NCBI GenBank assembly: GCA_947491225.1
Contig: CANLIE010000026.1
Location: 1-47,441, forward strand
DNA length: 47,441 bases
Direction: 5' to 3'
DNA from: an uncultured Cellulophaga sp.
Lineage (GTDB): Bacteria > Bacteroidota > Bacteroidia > Flavobacteriales > Flavobacteriaceae
The position numbers and the translations under genes are program-made. Position 1 is the first letter of the stretch. Each line of letters opens with the position of its first letter. The notes beneath the pieces are model-generated. The model searched no databases. It saw only the letters and a list, made by a program, of their open reading frames with translations, and had not been told where the DNA came from. Positions 1 to 8,863 of the stretch are shown here, piece after piece.

Positions 1-78
1 GAAAATCAGAACTTTAATTTACTAAATTTTCTGCTTTTTTCTATGAAAAATATTCACTTTTTACGTCGAACTCACGTC
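1..78. repeat. Right-hand end of a REP/MITE-like repeat (partial)
   Basis: The stretch ends in ACGTCGAACTCACGT and is preceded by a CTATGAAAAAT-type motif. This resembles the right end of the 180-200 bp repeats found later in the window, which finish with GTCGAACTCAGGTT after ATGAAAAACCACTCG. The window edge cuts the rest off, so this is a tentative assignment. Confidence 0.35.
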
Positions 79-85
79 AAATAGT

Positions 86-187
86 GTACATTTGATTACG
101 AAGCCCAGAAAGAATATGAGGACAAAACTGGTAACACTAATGACGAATGTTTGCTTTTTAAGGAAAAGAACAATCATTGAAAAATAA
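86..187 (+). pseudogene. IS982-family transposase remnant
   Basis: One frame reads VHLITKPRKNM, then LRKRTIIEK, then a stop. This matches the conserved C-terminal block of IS982 transposases (LITK-x-KKNMK ... LLRKRAxIET-x-NDQLKNI). Only about 33 codons are recognisable. There is no start codon, and the part that should continue as NDQLKNI...HSRHRS is scrambled after the stop. It is a dead fragment; the rest of the element is either left of the window or lost. Recognition is from remembered family motifs, so moderate confidence. Confidence 0.55.
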
Positions 188-473
188 TTTCGCAGATGCA
201 AATCAACTCTATTTATCTTTCTAGTAATATAAAATTCACTTTAGAGTAATAAGGCGTAGATCTTTTTATACTTGTTATTTAATCATATGAACTACTATTA
301 CTAAAGTTAATATCATAAGAAATACCTTTGGTTTTTTTACCTAATTTTGAAGTTAATCGATGTTCTATGATACTTTATTCTCTTGTAGATGTCTCCTATT
401 TTATAATAATGGAAATAGGTGTTGCATCTTGCAAATAAAATTTCTGTTTTGGTTTCTTGAGCATTACATTAAA

Positions 474-675
474 AACTTGAGTTCGGTCTAAGAATTTGAT
501 AAAAAAAGCTCTCATATTGAGTGATTTTTCATAGTGAAACTAATAAAAATTGCATTGATCTTTCGGCAAGCTCAAGGTGACAAAGCTTTTGGTTTAAAAT
601 TTACTTGTCTTCGATACAATTTTCTATCGAAAATCAATCAGACTGACATAAATTTTCTTACATCAAACTCAGGTT
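474..675. repeat. MITE-like repeat family 1, copy A
   Basis: A ~200 bp non-coding element with imperfect terminal inverted repeats: the left end AACTTGAGTTCGG is mirrored by AAACTCAGGTT at the right end. It is nearly the same sequence, in the same orientation, as the copy at 46853-47055, with shared internal blocks such as AGCTCAAG, GACAAAGCTTTTGGTTT and TCTATCGAAAATCA. A divergent copy sits at 41964-42146. It carries no ORF. The flanking 188-473 and 676-735 hold nothing I can recognise. Confidence 0.8.
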
Positions 676-735
676 AAAAAGGATAATGCAATTACAATAA
701 TTGATATTACTCTTTTAATTATTTTATATTTATTA

Positions 736-2049
736 TTAAACGGTTGCTAAACTGTAATTTAGTATTTCAAGAGCTTCATCTAACTCTTTTCTAGATATGG
801 TCAATGCTGGTGAGAGTTGCAATACATTTCCTGCAGACACCTTAAAACTAAGTCCTCTTTTTAAACATTCATACATTACTTTTTCTGCTTCCTTAGTGGC
901 TTTTTCCTTTGTTAATCTGTTTTTGACTAATTCTATTCCCCAAAGCATTCCTAGTCCTCTGATATTGCCTATAATTTCAAATTTTTCTTCTAACTTTTCT
1001 AATACTTTTTTAATATAAATCTCATTTCTTACTACTTCATCTAAAAGGCCTTCAATAATTTGGATTGTTGTTAATGCCGCAATAGAACCCAAAGGACTTT
1101 TTTCATGTGTGTAATGACCTAATGAAATATCTCCAAATATGTTATATTCATCCCTAGTTACAATTGCTGCTTGAGGAAATATTCCACCGCCCAAGCCTTT
1201 GCCTAAGCACAAAATATCTGGTTCTATATCATAATATTCAAAAGCAAACATCTTTCCCGTTCTTCCTAATGCAATTGGAATTTCATCTAAAATTAGTAGT
1301 ATGCCATACTTATTACACAGATTTCTTACTTTCTTCCAAAAATTTAAGGAAGGTATCTGAACATCTGTATTTCTAATGGTTTCTGCAATAAATGCACCTA
1401 TATCTGGTTCTTTGGAAAAAACATAGTCTATATAAAGCAGGCATTTTTCTTCGTCCCCTTCATATATGCCTCTGTATGTGACAGGTGGTGGTATACGCTC
1501 TATACCTGGCATTAAAGGGCCCATATTTTGTTTAAAAACAGACTCACCACCAACACTTATTGCATCTAATGATGCTCCGTGAAAAGAATCCCAAAAAGAA
1601 ACCACTTTATGTTTTCCTGTAATTGCTCTTGCCAGTTTTAACGCAATTCCTACTGCAGAACTGCCGTTTGGAGTAAGTAATGTTCTGTTTAAATTAGATG
1701 GGGTTAATGAGGCTAACTTTTCTGCTAATTCAATAGCAGGCACGTTTGTAAACCTTCTGGTAGAAAAAGAAAGCGTTTTTAGTTGCTTGGTTATTTTATC
1801 AACTAAAGTTTTATTTGTAAACCCTATTTGATGTACATTATTGCCATGAAAATCCAAATACTTTTTATTTGATAAATTTTCAATATATGCACCACTGCAA
1901 CTACCTAAAACATCTAAACAAGGTGTAGACATAGACTGGTGCAAAAAGTAACGAGCATCTTTTTCTAGTAATGACTTTGTGGTTTCATCTGTTATGCTCT
2001 TTAACCAATTTAACCTTGCCAAGGTTTGGTTTATATCTCCTTCTGTCAT
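736..2049 (-). CDS. pbfA: PbfA-like PLP-dependent (R)-1-hydroxy-2-aminoethylphosphonate ammonia-lyase
   Basis: A class-III aminotransferase-fold PLP enzyme of 437 aa. I start it at the ATG giving MTEGDINQT, which matches the family N-terminus; upstream codons lie in the preceding gene. Family-typical blocks in order: FLHQSMSTPCLDVLG, DFHGNNVHQIG, WDSFHGASLDAISVGGES, the pyridine-binding Asp in DEIPIALGRTG, the Schiff-base Lys in GKGLGGGIFP, and GHYTHEKSP. The combination of DEIP (not DEVQ) with the HQS-STPCL and DFHGNNVHQ blocks fits PbfA, known to convert (R)-1-hydroxy-2-aminoethylphosphonate to phosphonoacetaldehyde plus ammonia, better than ordinary aminotransferases. The protein is cytoplasmic (no signal peptide) and is last in the minus-strand SusC-SusD-phosphatase set, 47 bp after the phosphatase stop. 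A related alternative is ethanolamine-phosphate phospho-lyase activity. No phnW, phnX or phnY is visible in the window. Confidence 0.75.
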   Translation of the reverse strand: MTEGDINQTLARLNWLKSITDETTKSLLEKDARYFLHQSMSTPCLDVLGSCSGAYIENLSNKKYLDFHGNNVHQIGFTNKTLVDKITKQLKTLSFSTRRFTNVPAIELAEKLASLTPSNLNRTLLTPNGSSAVGIALKLARAITGKHKVVSFWDSFHGASLDAISVGGESVFKQNMGPLMPGIERIPPPVTYRGIYEGDEEKCLLYIDYVFSKEPDIGAFIAETIRNTDVQIPSLNFWKKVRNLCNKYGILLILDEIPIALGRTGKMFAFEYYDIEPDILCLGKGLGGGIFPQAAIVTRDEYNIFGDISLGHYTHEKSPLGSIAALTTIQIIEGLLDEVVRNEIYIKKVLEKLEEKFEIIGNIRGLGMLWGIELVKNRLTKEKATKEAEKVMYECLKRGLSFKVSAGNVLQLSPALTISRKELDEALEILNYSLATV

Positions 2050-2096
2050 TTTATTTTCTTCCAAGCCCTTTATACTTTTTTGATTTTTATGTTCAA

Positions 2097-3740
2097 TTAT
2101 TCTTTTGCTAATAGTGATGTGGAAAGGATTTGTTTGGGCTTTGTTTCTGTTTGGTAGTATACATCTAACCAATTACCTCCGCCACCATTATACCATATTA
2201 CTTCAATTGTATGTTTACCAACAGGTAATCTTTTTACACCAACTTTTTCTTTAACGCCATGATTGCCATTGTTGTCTACCACAAGGCTTCCATTAATCCA
2301 AAGCATACTACCATCATCTGACCTAGTATAGAATTTATATGTTTCCTCTTCTTTAACAATGATGTTTGTAGTAAACCGTACTGCGGTATTTTCTCTTATT
2401 TTTTCCTTAACTTCATCAGATGTAATTTCAAAAATTTCTCCTTCTATATCTGGACTAAGATTTTTTAAATCTGGAACATTTATTAAATTATCTAAAAAGA
2501 ATATTTCATATGCTACAGGTTTAGGGCTATCCTCCTTTTTTATTCTAAAAAAAGCTGTTTCAACTGTGCTCATCATTTTAGAGCCTTCAAAAAAAGCCGC
2601 CTTAAATACTGTATTTTCTTCAATCTTAATTGGGCTTATATATGCTTTTGAATCTTTGGTAGGCATAGAACCATCTGTTGTATACTTTACTTTTAAAGCT
2701 TTTTTTTGCTTTTTTACAGTAATATGGATGCTGTCGTTAAATAGCCCTCCTGCACGTTTATCAAATTTAGCCTCTGGTAAAATAATTGGTGCTGGTATTT
2801 TTTCTATAATAGGGTAAATATTTAAAACTTTTTGCCCTACAAAAGCTTCCCTTACTGGCTTTCCTATGCATGCAATAGGCATTTTAAGGCCTAATGCATA
2901 TGCTGCAGTCGCTGCATTGTCATATTGATATACAGGATGTTTTAATTTATAGTTCTTTTTTATATGTTTCCCCCAGATGATAAAAGGAATTTCTACTTCT
3001 TTAAGAGATTCTCCTCCATGACCTTTTCCAACACCACCATGATCTGAACTAACTATTATCAATACCTCTTCTTCCATTCCTGCATCTTTTACAGCTGCAA
3101 TGACTTCCCCTAATAATTCATCTCCTTTTTCCACGGATTTATAATATTCTGAAGATCCGTGTCCATATTTATGCCCTGCATGATCTATGTGATCAAAATG
3201 GATAAAGGTGAATGTCGGTTTTTTACTCACTATATATTCACTAGCCAATTTAGCCGTGTCTTCTTCAGTTTTTGGATTGGCATCATAGTCCACCGCAGAT
3301 TTATCAAAAAGTCTTCCAAATCCTCCCCAATGATAAATTGCACCAATCTCTGCATTTTCAATATTGTTGTTAACCATATTAAAAATTGAAGGGAATAAGA
3401 AAGAATCTTCCTCTACGACTGCTGGCAACTCAAAATCATCCTTTTCCCAAGAATTAGATGTTATGCCATGTTGTTCAGGTCCTGCCCCCATTATCATTGA
3501 TGCCCAATTGGTACTAGAACTAGTAGGTAATACAGCACGTGCATTAAGTGAAAAAGAACCCTCATTCATAAGTCTATCAAAATTAGGTGTGTTGGCTTTT
3601 TTTAACCCATCGGGGCTTAACCCATCAAACCCAATAACAATAACATATTTACTTTTTCCAATGTTGCTATCTTTTTTATGATTGCAAGACCATAGAGAAA
3701 AAATCCCTATGGTCATTATAAGTATTCTTTTATGATTCAT
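2097..3740 (-). CDS. Secreted alkaline-phosphatase-superfamily lipoprotein with chitobiase-C-like and PA14 domains
   Basis: A 547 aa predicted lipoprotein: hydrophobic leader with lipobox SLWSC (Cys19). Residues ~30-310 form an alkaline-phosphatase/NPP-type catalytic domain. Candidate metal ligands are Asp39 (GFDG), Asp186 and His190 (DHAGH), Asp233-His234 (SSDHGG) and His241. By spacing, Ser75 in LPTSSSTNW is the likely nucleophile, where many NPPs have Thr. Residues ~325-395 resemble the chitobiase C-terminal Ig-like domain (YTTDGSMPT), and ~405-545 a PA14 domain (YKFYTRSDDGSMLWING ... VIWYNGGGGNW), suggesting a carbohydrate or surface-binding module. Likely a phosphodiesterase or phosphohydrolase at the cell surface or in the periplasm. 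It follows susD by 6 bp and precedes the PbfA-like gene, so its substrate probably contains a phosphate or phosphonate ester. Cytosolic phosphonoacetate hydrolase (PhnA) is in the same superfamily, but this protein is exported. Confidence 0.8.
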   Translation of the reverse strand: MNHKRILIMTIGIFSLWSCNHKKDSNIGKSKYVIVIGFDGLSPDGLKKANTPNFDRLMNEGSFSLNARAVLPTSSSTNWASMIMGAGPEQHGITSNSWEKDDFELPAVVEEDSFLFPSIFNMVNNNIENAEIGAIYHWGGFGRLFDKSAVDYDANPKTEEDTAKLASEYIVSKKPTFTFIHFDHIDHAGHKYGHGSSEYYKSVEKGDELLGEVIAAVKDAGMEEEVLIIVSSDHGGVGKGHGGESLKEVEIPFIIWGKHIKKNYKLKHPVYQYDNAATAAYALGLKMPIACIGKPVREAFVGQKVLNIYPIIEKIPAPIILPEAKFDKRAGGLFNDSIHITVKKQKKALKVKYTTDGSMPTKDSKAYISPIKIEENTVFKAAFFEGSKMMSTVETAFFRIKKEDSPKPVAYEIFFLDNLINVPDLKNLSPDIEGEIFEITSDEVKEKIRENTAVRFTTNIIVKEEETYKFYTRSDDGSMLWINGSLVVDNNGNHGVKEKVGVKRLPVGKHTIEVIWYNGGGGNWLDVYYQTETKPKQILSTSLLAKE

Positions 3741-3746
3741 TATAAA

Positions 3747-5252
3747 TTATTTAATAATCCACATTTCTGCATTTATATCATCTGAGCCTCCATATTGGCT
3801 ACTTAAAGCAGATGTAACATTTTCTTTATTGTTCTGAAATTCACTTTGTGGATATTTCCAACGTAATGGAATTCTATTTCCATTTTTATTTGAGGGACCT
3901 ATATGAAAAGCAGGTATGCCCGTTCTCCTATAATTAAAATAAGATTCTCGTCCAGAATTATTGAAGAATGCAATATATTTTTGAGTTAAAATTTGGGACA
4001 ATCCATCTGTATTATTGCCTTTATAGATAACATTTGCTTCTGTTAAAAAAGTATTTTTATCTGCCTCTGATACCCCATAAAAATCCATAGATGCTTTTAT
4101 ACCGTTAGTATAATGATTTTCTGCATTACCAGATACCCAACCTCTATTTATTGCCTCTGCAATAGTAAATTCTTGTTCTGCATAACCAATTTGTATATAT
4201 GGCTCTCCTTCATAGGAACTATAATATCTAGCCTCATTTGGGTAAGAAAACTTTCCTTCATCAGATGCTACTTGCATAGGTCCTTGTTCATCACCTGTAT
4301 TGGCTCCAATGTATGCATCTAGGTTTTTAGGGTCATTTTCATTAAAGTAAAATGGGGCAGGGTCAGCCACTATATATATTCTAGGATCGTTATTGCTTTT
4401 AAGCAAATCCAAATATGTTGCCCCCATAATGTTTCTGTTTCTGTTAAACCCATAATTTCCTGGGTTTAATTCATAATTATTGCCATTTTCATCAGAAAAA
4501 TAACGAGTCATATTATCTTCTATGCTTTCTAACAAAGGATATTTTGCGGGATTAGAAATAATAGTATTAAATCTAGAAGCTATGTTTAAATCGTTGTTTC
4601 TTTTGCTTAAAGAAATTAGTGTTCTTAAGTGAAAAGCATTAATGATTTTTTGCCATTTATCTAAATCACCTTTAAAGAAAAAATCTCCTGCTATATTAGC
4701 CGTTCCAACTTCAGCTCTAGCCACTGTAATTTGGTCATTGGCAGCTTCTAATAGATTTAAAATTTCTTTGTAAATTTGTTCCTGTTCATCATATATTGGT
4801 GCTGTTATTGGTGTGTCTGTTGTAGCTTGCATTGCTTGCGACATTGGAACATTACCCACCCTTTTAGACATATAGTCATAAAAATATGCTTTAAAGAACT
4901 TTCCTAAGGCTTCGTACTTATTCTTGCTATCTAAGTTTTGGGCTTCCTTTTCCATTGCCAACACGTTAGATAATGTATTATACCTATATGGGGCTTCTCC
5001 CCAATTGTAATCTTGGTTTCCATAATAATCAAAAGATATTACCCAAAATTGGTTGTCTCGTTGAGATTCTTCCCAAGCACCTTCATCTCCAATGTTATTT
5101 AAAACTGTAAGTATTTCTGATAAAAGCATAGAAGGAGGTACATTTACTGCCTTGTTGGGGTCATCTGCTAAATCCTCAAATTTTGTACAAGAAAAGGCTA
5201 GTACTGATATTAGTATTAGTATTAGGTTTCTTCTAATATATTGTGTTTTCAT
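3747..5252 (-). CDS. SusD/RagB-type outer-membrane nutrient-binding lipoprotein
   Basis: A 501 aa lipoprotein (lipobox LAFSC, then a TKFEDLADDPNKA start typical of the SusD-like_2 branch). It contains FFKAYFYDYMSKRVGNVPMSQA, the helix and strand characteristic of SusD N-terminal regions, and ends in the usual C-terminal SusD signature (RIPLRWKYPQSEFQNNKEN). SusD proteins cap the SusC porin on the outer face of the outer membrane and bind the incoming ligand. The start is 10 bp after the susC stop, so the two are surely co-transcribed. The ligand cannot be read from the sequence; the downstream phosphatase and PLP lyase argue for a phosphorus-containing compound rather than a plain glycan, since no glycoside hydrolase is present. 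Confidence 0.92.
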   Translation of the reverse strand: MKTQYIRRNLILILISVLAFSCTKFEDLADDPNKAVNVPPSMLLSEILTVLNNIGDEGAWEESQRDNQFWVISFDYYGNQDYNWGEAPYRYNTLSNVLAMEKEAQNLDSKNKYEALGKFFKAYFYDYMSKRVGNVPMSQAMQATTDTPITAPIYDEQEQIYKEILNLLEAANDQITVARAEVGTANIAGDFFFKGDLDKWQKIINAFHLRTLISLSKRNNDLNIASRFNTIISNPAKYPLLESIEDNMTRYFSDENGNNYELNPGNYGFNRNRNIMGATYLDLLKSNNDPRIYIVADPAPFYFNENDPKNLDAYIGANTGDEQGPMQVASDEGKFSYPNEARYYSSYEGEPYIQIGYAEQEFTIAEAINRGWVSGNAENHYTNGIKASMDFYGVSEADKNTFLTEANVIYKGNNTDGLSQILTQKYIAFFNNSGRESYFNYRRTGIPAFHIGPSNKNGNRIPLRWKYPQSEFQNNKENVTSALSSQYGGSDDINAEMWIIK

Positions 5253-5262
5253 TTTTTTATTT

Positions 5263-8200
5263 TTAGAATTTAAAGTTTAGGTTTAATCCGTAACTTTTTA
5301 CTGTTGGTGTTTGTAATGGTGATCCTTCTTCATCTATGAATTGATCTAAGTCTATGTTTTTGTGCTTAGAAAAATATAGAAGATCCCTACCAATTAAAGA
5401 GATGGATGCGCTATTAAGAAATGTATTTTCCAGTGCTTTTTTAGGAAAGTTATATGTTAGGTTAACTTCTCTAAGTTTAAAAAATGTTTTGTCTATTATG
5501 TTTGCTGCAGTTCTTCCGTGATAAGACTTAGCATAATCCTGAAAGTACATTTTGGCAGTGTTTTCTGTAAAAGTCCTTGTGTCTGAAATTACATTTCCTT
5601 CCCCATCTGTTGTAAGTTCTCCTCCTGTTATTACAACTCCATTGGTAACATAAGATTTAATTCCTTTTACATCGTTTGCCCTTTCTGGAGTATCACTAAG
5701 GTGATGCCTACCACTTTGCCACATTTTACGGTTTACATAATTCTCTATTTTACCGCCATATCGTCCATCTAATGAAAAATCTAATGAAAAGTTTTTATAT
5801 GATATGCTGTTGGCTATACCTGCTGCCCAATCTGGAGTTTTGTTTCCTATTTTGGTAACATAAGAGTTTAACAAGGGCTTACCATCTCCTCCTACAATTA
5901 ATCTACCATCATTGGTTCTCATAAAATCTGTGATGTAGTAGTCGTCTACCCTGTCTCCAATTTTAATTCTACCGTTGTTTTCTATACCATCATAGACCTC
6001 TTCTAAATACTCTTTGTATGTAGCCCAGTTTAATCTTATGTCCCAATTAAAATAGGTGGTTCTTATTGGTTTTATATTCAAGGCTATTTCCCATCCTTTT
6101 GTCTTTGTGGTAATTCCATTTTCTTTTTTTCCGTCATAACCAGATGTAGGAGAATATTTTAAATTAAATATTTGTGGGCCATTTTTGTTTTCAAAGTATG
6201 TAAGATCTAATCCCAATCTATTATTCAACAACATTGTTTCCAAACCAAATTCTGTAGATGAGTTAAATGCGGGCTCTAAATCTTGATTTGATAAAATTGA
6301 ATTTACATATGCTGAGTTGTATGTTGTACCATCTATAGTAAATGGATCTCTAAGTTTGTATGTATCTTGATTAGTATAAATATCATCATATCCTTTACTG
6401 TTATCTGATTTTAAAGAAGTTCCTACTTTAGCATAAGACCCTCTTATTTTTAAGAAATCTATACTTGGAATATCTAGGACTTCACTTAAAACGGCACTTA
6501 AAGACACTGAAGGATAAAAATAGGTGTTGTTCTTTTGTGGTAATCTAGAATCTTTGTCAAACCTACCTGTTGCGCCTAAAAACAAGAAAGATTTATATGA
6601 TAAATCTATTGATCCGTAGTAACCATAAGTTTCAAAATGACTTCTATAGCTTGTAGGCTGTACAGGTGTTTGTGTATTACTTAGGTTATATAGACCTGGT
6701 ACAATTAAATAGTTTGTTCTTGCAGAAGAATTTCTGTATTTTTCTATATTAAAATTGGTTCCAAGTGTAGACCTAATACCTATGTTACCAAAGGTATTAT
6801 TATAGTTAAGCATTATGTCTGTATAGCTTTTTAAGTTATAATCATACCTTTCATGATAATCTCCTTGCGCTTTTTCCCTACCATAAGTAGTCATAGAATA
6901 AGGAAACTTCTCATCTCTAAAAAGGTTACCTATTGCCGCATTTGTTCTTATGGATGCATCTAAATTATTTGTAAACTTGTGATTTAACGTCACTTGCCCC
7001 ATAAAATCATTTTTATAGTATCCTTTTAACCACTCTTGCGCCATAAAATGTGGATTATTATATCTTGTATATTCAAAATTCTTTTGCTGGATACCTTCTT
7101 TGCCTTCTTGCCAATAATTTTTTAAATCTCTAATATCATAATCTGCACCACCCCAAATAAGGATATTATAGATATAACTATTTGGGCCATAATTTACATT
7201 AGGATTATTTGGTGATGTTTGAAAGTTAAAATTAGCGCTTGCATCAACAGATGTCTTTTCACTAAAATTATATTTACTACTTAGGTTAAAGTTGTAAATA
7301 TTTAATTTTGTGTTAGGGTTAATTCCTTTTTGATATGTATGAGAAACCGAGAAGCGAATATTGCCTTTATCAAAGTTTGACCCTATGTTTAAGTTGTTTG
7401 TAGCCAGCAAACCTGTTTCCATAAAATTATTAAGGTTGTTAGGGCCTCTGGATAACCATGGTGTTGGTATTAAATCTCCGTTTGCATCTAAAGGGCTATC
7501 ATATTGAGTTATTAATTGACCTTCAAATTTTGGCCCCCATTGGTCATAATCGGCATCATTAATTCCGCCTCCTTTTCCATCCTTAAAAGCATAGTTGCCA
7601 TAAGATCCTGGACCGTATGAGTTTTGTGTTTTGGGAACGGCATTATACCCTCCCTGAACCATACTATTATGATTGTACTCTATGGAAAAGCCCCTGCTAT
7701 TTTTTGTTCCTCTTTTTGTTGTTATTTGTATTGCTCCGTTACCTCCAACTGAACCATAAAGAGCTGCTGCATTAGCACCTTTTAATACGTTAATACTCTC
7801 TATGTCATCTGGACTTATGTTCCACGTATCTGTTCCTAAGGGAACACCATCTATGACTATTAATGGCTTTTTACCTCTTAACGATATGTTTGGACTACTA
7901 AAAAATTCTGGAGAAGAAGCTATAACTAGACCAGAAACTTTTCCTGACAAAGAATTCATAACATTGGGGTCTCTTGCCTTTGTTATATCTCCTTTTACTT
8001 CTTGTACTGAATATCCAAGTCTTTTCTTCTCTTTCTTTATTCCTAAAGCTGTAACAACAACCTCATTTAACTTTTCAGAATCTGGTAAAAGCTGAATTTC
8101 TATGAACTGAAAACTATTTGTACTTACTTCCTTAGTTAAGTATCCTATATAAGATACCAAAAGAATATTATTTTCTTTTTGGAGCGTAATTTCAAAATTA

Positions 8201-8367
8201 CCATCAAAATCTGTAGCCACACCTGTGCTAGTTCCTTTAATAATAACAGATGCACCCCCTAAAGGAACATTGTTCTCATCTAAAACCTTACCTTTAAGTA
8301 GTGCTTGTGAATGAGCTACCATAATTGCCAAAAAAGCAAAAATTAATGTTAGTTGATTTTTTTTCAT
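5263..8367 (-). CDS. SusC/RagA-type TonB-dependent outer-membrane transporter
   Basis: A 1034 aa protein, a normal SusC length. Signal peptide ending near AHSQ (~residue 20); carboxypeptidase-regulatory-like domain ~24-105 (LLKGKVLDENNVPLGGASV ... DFDGNFEI); TonB-box region around LNEVVVTALGIKKEKK; plug domain ~115-220 (PLIVIDGVPLG, SINVLKGANAAALYGS, GAIQITTKRG); then a 22-strand-type barrel ending in YGLNLNFKF with terminal Phe. It imports ligands held by the SusD partner using TonB energy. First gene of the four-gene minus-strand set. No sigma/anti-sigma pair, hybrid two-component sensor or glycoside hydrolase adjoins it, unlike most polysaccharide-utilisation loci. Confidence 0.95.
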   Translation of the reverse strand: MKKNQLTLIFAFLAIMVAHSQALLKGKVLDENNVPLGGASVIIKGTSTGVATDFDGNFEITLQKENNILLVSYIGYLTKEVSTNSFQFIEIQLLPDSEKLNEVVVTALGIKKEKKRLGYSVQEVKGDITKARDPNVMNSLSGKVSGLVIASSPEFFSSPNISLRGKKPLIVIDGVPLGTDTWNISPDDIESINVLKGANAAALYGSVGGNGAIQITTKRGTKNSRGFSIEYNHNSMVQGGYNAVPKTQNSYGPGSYGNYAFKDGKGGGINDADYDQWGPKFEGQLITQYDSPLDANGDLIPTPWLSRGPNNLNNFMETGLLATNNLNIGSNFDKGNIRFSVSHTYQKGINPNTKLNIYNFNLSSKYNFSEKTSVDASANFNFQTSPNNPNVNYGPNSYIYNILIWGGADYDIRDLKNYWQEGKEGIQQKNFEYTRYNNPHFMAQEWLKGYYKNDFMGQVTLNHKFTNNLDASIRTNAAIGNLFRDEKFPYSMTTYGREKAQGDYHERYDYNLKSYTDIMLNYNNTFGNIGIRSTLGTNFNIEKYRNSSARTNYLIVPGLYNLSNTQTPVQPTSYRSHFETYGYYGSIDLSYKSFLFLGATGRFDKDSRLPQKNNTYFYPSVSLSAVLSEVLDIPSIDFLKIRGSYAKVGTSLKSDNSKGYDDIYTNQDTYKLRDPFTIDGTTYNSAYVNSILSNQDLEPAFNSSTEFGLETMLLNNRLGLDLTYFENKNGPQIFNLKYSPTSGYDGKKENGITTKTKGWEIALNIKPIRTTYFNWDIRLNWATYKEYLEEVYDGIENNGRIKIGDRVDDYYITDFMRTNDGRLIVGGDGKPLLNSYVTKIGNKTPDWAAGIANSISYKNFSLDFSLDGRYGGKIENYVNRKMWQSGRHHLSDTPERANDVKGIKSYVTNGVVITGGELTTDGEGNVISDTRTFTENTAKMYFQDYAKSYHGRTAANIIDKTFFKLREVNLTYNFPKKALENTFLNSASISLIGRDLLYFSKHKNIDLDQFIDEEGSPLQTPTVKSYGLNLNFKF

Positions 8368-8836
8368 TTTTTTAATATTTGTAAACTTTTATTAATTCTT
8401 CATAGCAAATATCTTATTCTATTGTTAGGGTTTTTACCTGTGAATATTAAATAATTGCAAGCCTATTGTTAAAAATATTAACAAATAGTAAATTTAAAAT
8501 AGTTTACAAATAGTAAAATTTAAAATGACTGAAAAGGTGTCTAAACATTGAATCGTATTCCTACTAAATAGGAGAATATCTAATTGTAAAAGTACCTCTA
8601 TTAACATACAATTTAGATTATAATTAGTTACGCCTTTAAAGATATTAATGTATTATAGATGTCACTGAACATCATATTCATTTATAAAAAAGATTGTTAT
8701 TGAACTCTATAAACTGGTAAAAGAATGTTTTCAACTAGATATAATCATTAGAGTCTTTACATTTATTATAGAAGTTTAGTCCTTTTAAAATTTAAAATAC
8801 CACCTGCTTCTATGCTTTTAATGGATTAAGTTTGTA
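8368..8836. promoter_or_regulatory. Upstream region of the susC operon with a 25-bp-spaced direct repeat
   Basis: A 470 bp gene-free, very AT-rich stretch. At 8481-8500 and 8506-8526 the same ~20 bp sequence (ACAAATAGTAAA followed by TTTAAAAT) occurs twice in direct orientation, 25 bp start to start, roughly 115-160 bp upstream of the susC start codon. It could be a tandem operator for the operon. A degenerate -7 element (GATATTTG, minus strand) lies near 8405. I see no gene or RNA here. Confidence 0.4.
8827..8834 (+). promoter_or_regulatory. Bacteroidota -7 promoter element (TAAGTTTG)
   Basis: Exact fit to TAnnTTTG. It lies 2 bp before a first ATG and 29 bp before the second ATG of the small lipoprotein gene, which favours the second ATG as the true start. 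No clear -33 TTG is seen at the usual distance. Confidence 0.5.
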
Positions 8837-8863
8837 ATGGAATTTTTGAAAAATCATAGACGA

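Noticed and set aside
797-1376. Plus-strand reading frames opposite the PbfA-like gene
   Set aside because: They lie antisense to a gene with strong family motifs and show no motif, signal or promoter of their own.
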